NCBI GenBank assembly: GCA_031269245.1
Contig: JAISZL010000032.1
Location: forward strand, 20,153-84,152
Length of the DNA: 64,000 nt
Origin: Synergistaceae bacterium
GTDB taxonomy: Bacteria; Synergistota; Synergistia; Synergistales; Synergistaceae
Direction: 5' to 3'
How positions within the stretch are numbered: position 1 is the first letter of the stretch; the number at the start of each line of letters is the position of its first letter. A model generated the notes under the pieces. The model was not told the origin of the DNA and did no database searches. It was given only the letters and a program-made list of their open reading frames with translations. The translations under genes and the position numbers were made by a program. Shown here one piece after another: positions 25,269-32,661 of this stretch.

Positions 25269-26108
25269 ATGCCGCTCTTCGTGGTCCCGACACCCATCGG
25301 AAACATGGACGACATGACGCCGCGAGGTATAGAGGCGTTGCGGCGCGCCGACGTCATCGCCTGCGAGGACACCAGACGAACGGTCAAACTGCTGAACCGC
25401 CACGGCGTGAAGCGCCCGATGGTCTCCTACCACAGGCACAACGAGAGGGCGCGGGCGGAGGAGCTGATCGGGCGCCTCAGGAACGGAGAGAACATCGCCC
25501 TCGTCTCGGACGCCGGAACGCCGGGAATATCGGATCCAGGCTGGATTCTGATAGCCGAAGCCATAGCGGAGGGGCTGCCTGTGGACGCTCTGCCGGGCGC
25601 AAACGCACTCCTGCCGGCGCTCCTATTGTCCGGCATATCGCCCCAGCCGTTCCTCTTCAACGGTTTCCTCGAAGGACGGGACTCCGAGAGGGCGTCCCGC
25701 ATTGCCGAGCTGGCCGGCGTCAGGGCGACGTTGGTGTTCTACGTCGCGCCCCATGACCTGGAGCGCGAGCTGGCGCTCTTGGCCAGTGTCCTGGGGGACA
25801 GGCGGGCCGCCGTCGTCCGGGAGATAAGCAAGGTCCATCAGGAGGCGATCCGGGGGACGCTCGTCGAGCTGACCCGTGCCGCCTCGGGGGATGGGATGAG
25901 AGGCGAGATGGCGCTCGTCGTCGAGGGCGCGCGGGAGAGCGCGGAGGCTGAGGCGGAGGACGAGGACCGCGAGTGGAAGAGGCTGGCGCTTCACATGAAA
26001 GATGCCGGAATCTTCGACAAAACGATTGTCAATGTCCTGATTGCGAGTTATGGTATACCTCGCAATAAAGCCAAGACTTTTTTATTAACAGGGGGCAACC
26101 AACGGTGA
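25269..26108 (+). CDS. rsmI: 16S rRNA (cytidine1402-2'-O)-methyltransferase
   Basis: 279 residues. Tetrapyrrole methylase fold with the RsmI marks VPTPIGNMDDMTPRGIEALRRADVIACEDTRRT, VSYHRHNE, ALVSDAGTPGISDPG and LPGANALLPALLLSG. It methylates the ribose of C1402 in the decoding centre. The stop overlaps the metG GTG by 4 bp (GTGA), implying translational coupling. Confidence 0.96.
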   Translation: MPLFVVPTPIGNMDDMTPRGIEALRRADVIACEDTRRTVKLLNRHGVKRPMVSYHRHNERARAEELIGRLRNGENIALVSDAGTPGISDPGWILIAEAIAEGLPVDALPGANALLPALLLSGISPQPFLFNGFLEGRDSERASRIAELAGVRATLVFYVAPHDLERELALLASVLGDRRAAVVREISKVHQEAIRGTLVELTRAASGDGMRGEMALVVEGARESAEAEAEDEDREWKRLALHMKDAGIFDKTIVNVLIASYGIPRNKAKTFLLTGGNQR

Positions 26109-28090
26109 GCGACGACAAGAACAATTCTGGGTTCTACATAACCACGCCTATCTACTACGTCAACGATGTGCCGCACATAGGGCACGCTTACACGACGATA
26201 GCCTGCGATGCTCTGGCGAGGTGGCATCGAATGCGGGGTGACCTCACGCGCTTCCTGACGGGAACGGACGAACACGGACAGAAGATAGAGGCCGCGGCGG
26301 AGCATCGCGGGACGACGCCCATAGAGCTGTGCGACGAGGTCGTCCAGAACTTCAAGCGGCTGTGGGGCGCGCTCGGCATATCGAACGACGACTTCATACG
26401 CACCACTGAGGAGCGGCACGTCAGGGTGGCACGGCAGCTCTTCAAAACTCTCATGGAGAGCGGGAACATATACAAGGGCCTCTACGAAGGGTGGTACTGC
26501 ATCCCGTGCGAGACCTACGTCCCGGAGGCCCAGGTCAGCGACGACGGCCTCTGTCCCGACTGCGGGAGGCCGCTCTCGCGGATGTCGGAGGAGAGCTATT
26601 TCTTCCGGCTCTCGAAGTACCAGGACGCGCTGGCCAGACACTATGAGGAACACCCCGACGCGATCATGCCGCGCGCCCGCTACAACGAGGTGATGAGCTT
26701 TATCAAGGGGGGGCTGCAGGACCTCTCGGTGTCGCGCACGACGCTCAAGTGGGGTATCCCGGTGCCGGGCGACGAGAACCACGTCGTCTACGTCTGGCTG
26801 GACGCGCTGATAAACTACATATCCGCGCTGAATTACCCAGTTGCCGGCGAGAAATGGGAGACGTACTGGCCGCACGTCCGCCACATCGTGGGCAAGGACA
26901 TAATACGCTTCCATGCCGTGATCTGGCCCGCCATACTGATGGCGACGGGACTCAACCCGCCCGTCCGCGTCTTCGCCCACGGCTGGTGGACGGTGGACGG
27001 CGATAAGATGTCGAAGTCGAAGGGGAACGTCGTCGACCCGTTCGAGATGGCGGACGTATACGGCGCGGACGCGTTTCGCTACTTCCTGCTGCGCGAGGTG
27101 CCGTTCGGCCTCGACGGCGATTTCTCGGAGAGCGCCATGGTGAACCGCATAAACTCCGACCTCGCGAACGACCTCGGAAACCTCCTCAATAGGACGCTCC
27201 AGATGATAGAGAAGTACAGGGGCGGCAAGCTGCCCCCAGCCTCGGTCTTCGACCGCGCGAAGGACATCGACATAGCGCTGGGGGACTTATCGGCACGCAC
27301 GCTCGCGGAGATGGACTCGCGAATGGAGGACTTCTCGCTAGACGGCGCGCTGAAGACGCTCTGGGCCCTGGTGGGCGCGGGAAACAAATACATAGACGAG
27401 ACGTCTCCCTGGAAGCTGGGCAGAGAGGACCCGGACGATAGGCTCGACATAGTCCTCCGCACCCTCTGGGAGACGCTCAACATATCCGCCATGCTGATAT
27501 ACCCGTTCATGCCGGGGACGTCCGCGCACATCCAGGAGCAACTGGGGGCGCCGCTCGACATGAGCGCCGAGCTGCTCTCGAATTGGTCGTGGGGCGGCCG
27601 CGGCGGGGACGTGTTCGTGAAGAAGGGACGCGTACTGTTCCCGCGCATCGACGTGACGAAGTGGAAGGAGGAAAAATCCGCCCGCGACGCGGCCAAAACC
27701 GCCGTCATGGAGACCCTGGAGGTGGCGCCGGCGGCCGAGGAGAGCGGGCGCTTCGAGCAGATCGAGATCGCGGACTTCAAGAAGCTCGAGATCAGGGTGG
27801 GGCTGATAGAGAGCGCCGAGGTGGTCGAAAAGGCGCGGAAGCTCTACAAGCTGGGCGTCGACCTCGGGTCGGAGAAGCGGGTCATCGTGTCGAGCATCAG
27901 GGATTTCTTCACGCGGGAGGAACTGGTGGGCAAGAGGATACTGGTCCTCTGCAACCTCAAGCCGGTGAAGTTCCGCGGCATCGAGAGCGACGGGATGCTG
28001 CTGGCGGCCGAGGCCGACGACGGGGGACGGGAGATCATATCGCTGGCCACGGTGGACGACGGATTTCCCATAGGATCGCTGATACATTGA
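26105..28090 (+). CDS. metG: Methionyl-tRNA synthetase with C-terminal tRNA-binding domain
   Basis: 661 residues; GTG start overlapping the rsmI stop with GGGGG upstream. Class I motifs: HIGH at HIGHAYTT (residues 23-26) and KMSKSKGN (near 301). Zinc knuckle CIPCETY...CPDCG. The anticodon-binding helical domain follows. A C-terminal EMAP-like OB fold (FKKLEIRVGLIESAEVV ... KFRGIESDGMLLAAE) appended at about 555-661 aids dimerisation and tRNA binding. The stop codon lies at the edge of intergenic repeat copy A. Confidence 0.98.
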   Translation: MSDDKNNSGFYITTPIYYVNDVPHIGHAYTTIACDALARWHRMRGDLTRFLTGTDEHGQKIEAAAEHRGTTPIELCDEVVQNFKRLWGALGISNDDFIRTTEERHVRVARQLFKTLMESGNIYKGLYEGWYCIPCETYVPEAQVSDDGLCPDCGRPLSRMSEESYFFRLSKYQDALARHYEEHPDAIMPRARYNEVMSFIKGGLQDLSVSRTTLKWGIPVPGDENHVVYVWLDALINYISALNYPVAGEKWETYWPHVRHIVGKDIIRFHAVIWPAILMATGLNPPVRVFAHGWWTVDGDKMSKSKGNVVDPFEMADVYGADAFRYFLLREVPFGLDGDFSESAMVNRINSDLANDLGNLLNRTLQMIEKYRGGKLPPASVFDRAKDIDIALGDLSARTLAEMDSRMEDFSLDGALKTLWALVGAGNKYIDETSPWKLGREDPDDRLDIVLRTLWETLNISAMLIYPFMPGTSAHIQEQLGAPLDMSAELLSNWSWGGRGGDVFVKKGRVLFPRIDVTKWKEEKSARDAAKTAVMETLEVAPAAEESGRFEQIEIADFKKLEIRVGLIESAEVVEKARKLYKLGVDLGSEKRVIVSSIRDFFTREELVGKRILVLCNLKPVKFRGIESDGMLLAAEADDGGREIISLATVDDGFPIGSLIH

Positions 28091-28186
28091 TACTGATTCG
28101 CGATCAATAGGCTGTTTTTGATGTCGCTATAGCGATCCTCCAAACCGGTTTTAACGCTCCACCCTTTAGGATTTCAAATTGGTATG
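28086..28186 (-). repeat. Intergenic repeat element, copy A
   Basis: Read on the minus strand it begins CATACCAATTTGAAATC and ends GCGAATCAGTATCAAT. It aligns along almost its full length with copy B at 37.9 kb: AAGGGTGGAGCGTTAAAACC, TTTGGAGGA, CATCAAAAACAGCCT and TTGATCGCGAAT are shared. It starts at the stop codon of metG. Confidence 0.85.
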
Positions 28187-28225
28187 GGGGAAACACCGGA
28201 TGTCCTTTCAGGCTCTTAAATATAA

Positions 28226-28243
28226 ATAAATCAGCGTTTTCTT
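28226..28243 (+). repeat. 18-bp sequence repeated inverted at 63975-63992
   Basis: ATAAATCAGCGTTTTCTT lies in the leader of tatD, ahead of its ribosome binding site. The exact reverse complement occurs after cysS at the window end. A shorter related run, AAGCGTTTTCTTAAA, precedes gltD. Confidence 0.6.
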
Positions 28244-28261
28244 AAAGAGGTGAGGCTTTAC

Positions 28262-29092
28262 ATGGAGGACCGCTTGAAACTTTTCGATTCGCACTGTCAC
28301 CTCGACATGGAGGCGTTTCATGACGACCGCGACGAGGTCATCTCGCGGGCCAGTGAGGCTGGGGTGGTACGGCTACTCCTGGCGGCCTGCGACGAGGCGT
28401 CGAGTATCGAGGTCCTGCGTATGGCGAGGAACTCGGACGAGCGCGTCGAGATATGGGCCTCGTCCGGGGTTCACCCGCACGAGGCCAGCAGTGTAAAACA
28501 GGGGTTGCCGCCGTCCCTGGAGGCACTGGCATCGAACGACGAGACGGCCGCGATCGGCGAGATCGGCCTGGATTACTACTATGACAACTCCCCGCGCGAG
28601 ATCCAGAGGGCGGCGTTCGAGCTGCAACTGGAGTGGGCCGCCAGGGCGGACAAGCCCGTGCTGGTGCACCTGCGCAACGCTCCGCTCCGGGAATCGGGCG
28701 ATGCCTACGGCGAGGCCATGTCGATGATAAAAAATCACCCCGCGCTGGAGCGCGGGGGCGTGATCCATTGCTTCTCGGGAGACGTGGGCGACGCCAGGAC
28801 CGCGCTAGACATCGGGTTCTACATATCCTTCGCCGGGCCGGTCACGTACCCGAAGGCGGCAGATCTGCGCTCCGCCGCGGCATTCGTCCCCCTAGACCGC
28901 ATACTCTGCGAGACGGACTCGCCCTACCTCGCGCCGCTGAGCAGGAGGGGCAGACGCAACGAGCCCGCGCTCATCAGGGAGACCTATATGAAAATAGCGG
29001 AGCTGAGGGGCATATCGCTCGAATCGCTGGCCAAAGAGGTCTGGCGGAACGGAGAGCGCCTTTTTCATACCAATTTGCAATCAAGAGCCTAA
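28262..29092 (+). CDS. tatD: TatD family metal-dependent DNase
   Basis: 276 residues from ATG 28262, with AGAGGTGAGG upstream; the track's GTG 28250 lies inside that ribosome binding site. TIM-barrel metallohydrolase: DSHCHLDMEAF (first metal site), IGEIGLDYYYD, PVLVHLRNA, GVIHCFSGD, LCETDSPYLAP. It acts as a 3'-5' exonuclease or deoxyribonuclease, with a proposed role in repair or DNA turnover. The last codons (HTNLQSRA, stop) come from repeat copy C, which appears to have replaced the natural 3' end. Confidence 0.93.
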   Translation: MEDRLKLFDSHCHLDMEAFHDDRDEVISRASEAGVVRLLLAACDEASSIEVLRMARNSDERVEIWASSGVHPHEASSVKQGLPPSLEALASNDETAAIGEIGLDYYYDNSPREIQRAAFELQLEWAARADKPVLVHLRNAPLRESGDAYGEAMSMIKNHPALERGGVIHCFSGDVGDARTALDIGFYISFAGPVTYPKAADLRSAAAFVPLDRILCETDSPYLAPLSRRGRRNEPALIRETYMKIAELRGISLESLAKEVWRNGERLFHTNLQSRA

Positions 29093-29172
29093 AGTTAAAA
29101 GATTTTAATGACAGTGTTTATACGCCTCTAGACGCATCATTAACGCCCTATTGAAATCGAATTGGCATCAAG
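29065..29172 (+). repeat. Intergenic repeat element, copy C
   Basis: It begins CATACCAATTTGCAATCAAGAGCCTAAAG and ends TTGAAATCGAATTGGCATCAAG. Same length as copy B, with matching ends and scattered internal identity (GCATCA..AAC.GCCT.TTGA). It encodes the last residues and stop of tatD and fills the gap to the convergent S55 gene. Confidence 0.75.
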
Positions 29173-29189
29173 CCCGTGCGGCGTCCCGG

Positions 29190-31145
29190 CTAGACGGCGG
29201 GCTCCGCCGGTTCCTCGATATCCTCCGGCTCGTCCGACGGCTCCCCTCCCTGAGGCGCGGAGCCGTCGACGCTTATCAGCTTGTTGATGAGGCCGTCGAC
29301 GTAGTAGTTGGTCCTGATGACGCGCATCGAGCCCTCGTCCATCTTCTCCTGCCTGATCTCGCTCTTCAGTTTGTCGTTCATGAGGTCGTCGGGGTCGCCC
29401 TTCCTGGAGCGATTGATCTGATCCTCCAGCGCCTCCTGGCCGCGTATCTCCATGACCATCTGGTCGTTGGTCTCCTTGGCGTCGATCTCCTCGAGAAGTA
29501 TGTGCAGGCTGCTGATGCTGCGCCAGCCCGCCTCCATGTATTCCGCGTTCTCCTCGCCTATGCCGCCGCCGCGCACCAGCAGTTCGGCTATCCCGGTGAC
29601 GTTCTTTGGGACGACCAGCGAGTACGTTCTGACGTAAGGGTCCTTCCGCCACGGGCGGAGCGTTATGTCGAACGACACCCTGCCGCCCGGGCGGAGTACG
29701 CCCTTCGGGACGGTCACGTCCTCGATGTAAAGCACCCTCGGCTCCTGAGTCACCTCGACCTCCACGTCGACGCCGAAGGGGCGAAGCTCCTGGAACTGGT
29801 TCACGGACAGCGCCTGGTTCAGCATGTTGAACTCATGCAACATCTCGGACACCACGTCGGTCTCGGAGACGAACACGTTCGTGCGCTTCCATCCGCCCGG
29901 CAGAGCGTTGCCGGAGTATGCGGCGGTTATCCTGGCGGACCCGCCGCCGGAGCGCCCCCAGAGGTTCTCAACGCAGCCGGCTATGGACAGGCCCATCAGG
30001 TTCGTGATGAGGTACTTGTCCTGGACCACCTGGAACTTTCTGGAGTACTTGCGACCGGAGTCCACGTCGGTCATCTCGATGGAACAGGCTGCGGCCGGGG
30101 CGAAGCGGCCGGCGCGCCCGCCGATGCCCTGCGGCCTGTCCTGCGTGACGATGCCTATTATGTCGCCCGTCGTCCCCAGCTTGAACGGGGAGTTGAGGCC
30201 CGGTATGACGCCCGATATGCTGGTCTCCGTGAGTATCGCCGACGTCGGGCCCGTCCCCATGAACGGGTGCGCGAACGCCACGAACCTTCCGTCCTCGGCG
30301 GCGGCCGTCAGCGTCCCTATCGCCCCTATCTCGACGTCGCCCCACGCGACCGACGCGCCCACCGCCATCCCCGGCACGAGCCTGACGCCGTACTTGGCCA
30401 ACTTCGGCCTGTCTCCGACGCTGCCTCCGCCTCCAAAGGGCGTGACATCCCTGCCAAGTATCCCGCCAATCCTCTCCGCCATCCTGGGTGAGACCCCGGA
30501 CACGAAGACGCGGCCCGAGAGGGCGTCCCCCGACAGGGCCCAGAGGTCGCGCGACACGGCGCCAGCGTCGGGGCTCCTTATGTCACGCGACAGGAGTGCC
30601 GCCCATTTGGCCTCGATGTCGTCCGAGACGGCGGACGGCGGACGGCGGGCGATGATCGGCGCCGGGGCGAACGACGGTATCGTCTCCGGGTTGTTCCATA
30701 TCTCGATCATGTCCTCTATCGGGGTGACGAGGCCCATGTCGTGCCTGGAAAACAGCCAGCCGTAGCCGATAGCCCCCGCCAGCTTGCCGTTTATGTAGAA
30801 CGGCGAGCCGCTCATGCCGGCGGCGATGCCCCCGGTCCGGTCTATCACCGGACCGCTCGCGCGGATGAAGATCAAGTTCGACGGGACGCCGCTGTTCGGT
30901 ATGACGTCCAGCACCTCAGCCTGGAACGAGACGATCTCGCCGCCGCGTATGACGGTGCGGCACTCCCCCTTCATGCCCGGCTTGACCTCCGATATCGGCA
31001 TTATCGGATCCGTTGGCACGAAGGGGGCGTATCTCTTCCCCCCCGTTCGCGGCTCCGCGCCGCTTTGCGCCGCGAGCAGCAAAACGCAGAGCGAGATGAC
31101 GGCCAGCGACGGGAAATGGAATGCGGCGAATTTCAGTCTGTTCAC
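29190..31145 (-). CDS. SpoIVB-type (S55) serine peptidase-like exported protein
   Basis: 651 residues; GTG start with GGAGGGGG at 8 nt. It has a signal peptide (SLAVISLCVLLLAAQSG). The S55 domain begins with PISEVKPGMKGECRTVIRGGEIVSF and has the catalytic-type serine in IAAGMSGSPFYINGKLAGAIGYGW near residue 111. Conserved GAIGTLTA and FAHPFMGTG segments follow. The C-terminal half (about 400-651) has no recognisable domain and ends in a proline/glutamate-rich tail. In spore-formers SpoIVB cleaves SpoIVFA to activate sigma-K; no sporulation genes are seen here, so this is probably an envelope protease. It follows prfB by 4 bp. Confidence 0.85.
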   Translation of the reverse strand: MNRLKFAAFHFPSLAVISLCVLLLAAQSGAEPRTGGKRYAPFVPTDPIMPISEVKPGMKGECRTVIRGGEIVSFQAEVLDVIPNSGVPSNLIFIRASGPVIDRTGGIAAGMSGSPFYINGKLAGAIGYGWLFSRHDMGLVTPIEDMIEIWNNPETIPSFAPAPIIARRPPSAVSDDIEAKWAALLSRDIRSPDAGAVSRDLWALSGDALSGRVFVSGVSPRMAERIGGILGRDVTPFGGGGSVGDRPKLAKYGVRLVPGMAVGASVAWGDVEIGAIGTLTAAAEDGRFVAFAHPFMGTGPTSAILTETSISGVIPGLNSPFKLGTTGDIIGIVTQDRPQGIGGRAGRFAPAAACSIEMTDVDSGRKYSRKFQVVQDKYLITNLMGLSIAGCVENLWGRSGGGSARITAAYSGNALPGGWKRTNVFVSETDVVSEMLHEFNMLNQALSVNQFQELRPFGVDVEVEVTQEPRVLYIEDVTVPKGVLRPGGRVSFDITLRPWRKDPYVRTYSLVVPKNVTGIAELLVRGGGIGEENAEYMEAGWRSISSLHILLEEIDAKETNDQMVMEIRGQEALEDQINRSRKGDPDDLMNDKLKSEIRQEKMDEGSMRVIRTNYYVDGLINKLISVDGSAPQGGEPSDEPEDIEEPAEPAV

Positions 31146-31149
31146 GATG

Positions 31150-32299
31150 TCAATCCCCCTCCGCGTTTTTACCTGAGCCCAAGGAAGAACCGGCGGTCCT
31201 GCCCGTCTTGGCGAACCTCAGGTACGCCATGATCAGTTCGTCAAGGTCCCCGTCGAGCACGGATGAGACGTTCCCTATCTCACAGCCCGATCTCAGGTCC
31301 TTCACGAGCTGAAAGGGCTGCAGCGTGTACGAGCGTATCTGGCTCCCCCACGCTATCACCCGTTTCTCGCCCTGAAGCGACTCTATCCGCTCCCTGCGCT
31401 CGCGCATCATCCGTTCGAACAGGCGCGACCTCAGGACCTGCATGGCGAACGCCCTGTTCATGTGCTGGGAGCGCTCCACTTGACAGCTCACAACGATGCC
31501 CGACGGCACGTGGGTTATGCGCACGGCGGAGTCCGTCATGTTGACGTGCTGCCCCCCCGCCCCGCTGGAGCGGAACGTGTCCATCTTCAAATCCTCCGGG
31601 CGTATCTCCACCTCGACGCTGTCCGGCAAAATCGGGAGCACCTCAACGGATGAGAAGCTGGTGTGCCGCCTCTTGGCAGAGTCGAACGGGGATATGCGCA
31701 CCAGACGGTGCACCCCCTGCTCGCCCTTCAGATAGCCGTAGGCGAATTCGCCCTTCACCTCGAACGTAACGCTCTTGATGCCCGCCTCCTGGTCGCGGGT
31801 CTCGTCGAGCGCGATAGTCTCGAATCCCCTCGACTCCGCCCAGCGCAGATACATGCGGTAGAGCATCTCGCACCAATCCTGCGAGTCCAGCCCCCCCGCG
31901 CCGGCGTGAATCGTGACGATCGCGCCCGACATGTCGTGGTCCTCGTCCAGCAGGACGTATATCCGCTCCGCCTCCACCGACTCGCTCAATGCCTGGGCGC
32001 GCTCGTAGAACTCATCGGACAGTTCCGCGTCGTCCGCGCCGGAGAGCATGTCCGCCAGGACCTCCAACTCCTCCAGCTCCCCATAGGCGCTCCGCCACCT
32101 TTCGAGCCGGCCCTGGATGAACGCTAACTCGCGCGACACGTCGCGCGCGTCGTCCCTCTCCCAAAAACCCTCCTCCAACGTCTCATTGGTGAGCTTGGCC
32201 TCACCAGCCTCCAGACCTGGCAGGTCAAAGACTGTCACGCAGCTCGTACATCGACGAACGCAGGTTAGACATGACCGTGCTTATTGGCAGATTGACCAT
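31150..32299 (-). CDS. prfB: Peptide chain release factor 2 with programmed +1 frameshift
   Basis: The track shows only the second frame. A first frame starts at ATG 32299 after GAGGAGGGG and runs 24 codons to CTT TGA C (TGA at 32227-32225), the canonical RF2 shift site. A +1 shift then reads GAC CTG CCA GGT CTG GAG into the long ORF. The complete protein is about 382 residues. It has the GGQ motif (SSGAGGQHVNMTDSAVR) for peptide release; an SPF tripeptide occurs in ISPFDSAKRRHTS, which matches the RF2 stop-recognition loop. Low RF2 lets the ribosome shift, so the factor limits its own synthesis. The S55 gene lies immediately downstream. Confidence 0.95.
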
Positions 32300-32418
32300 A
32301 GCTACCCCTCCTCAAAGTGATAAACCGTCTTATTATAAGGCAATTCATCGCTAATTCGCGCGGTCATAACGATAAAAACGAACATATTTATAGAGAGCGT
32401 CTCGCTAGACTTGAGGGC
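32300..32418. other. Intergenic DNA upstream of prfB
   Basis: A short AT-rich stretch with no ORF; it should hold the prfB promoter on the minus strand. I cannot point to a good hexamer pair. Confidence 0.35.
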
Positions 32419-32583
32419 GGGGCGGGTAAGCCCACATTGATGAAGTCCGCCGCGAGCCTCGTCAAACCCTCGCGCGGCAGCATCAAGTTCGAGGAATCGG
32501 AGATAACCGGCACCCCGGCCAACAAGATCATACACAGAGGCGTCAGCTCTGACGAGGCGAGGCATGCCCGCATGGACATGTGA
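32407..32583 (+). pseudogene. Decayed fragment of a LivF-type ABC transporter ATPase
   Basis: The plus-strand frame contains GGAGKPTLMKSAASLVKPSRGSIKFEES and EITGTPANKIIHRG. This matches the Walker A region and following strand of LivF (GAGKTTLLKTISGLL-P--G-I-F-GEDITG-P-H-I---G). The Walker serine/threonine is changed (GKPT). Everything past about 55 residues (Walker B, signature, H-loop) is missing and no start or ribosome binding site is seen. It is a remnant of a branched-chain amino-acid importer gene. Confidence 0.7.
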
Positions 32584-32607
32584 TGCCAATAAATCGGTAT
32601 GAACCAC

Positions 32608-32649
32608 GGCTCCCGTGACGGGGGAGAACCTCCGCGCACCACGGGAGCC
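32608..32649 (-). terminator. Hairpin downstream of PilY1-like gene
   Basis: GGCTCCCGTG and CACGGGAGCC form a 10-bp stem around a 22-nt loop just past the stop of the big minus-strand gene. No clear U-tract follows, so termination is only presumed. Confidence 0.45.
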
Positions 32650-32661
32650 CGTTTGAAGCGG

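Noticed and set aside
32580-32604. GATGCCAATAAATCGGTATG as a collapsed copy of the intergenic repeat (ends fused)
   Set aside because: Only about 20 bp; similarity to both element ends could be chance.
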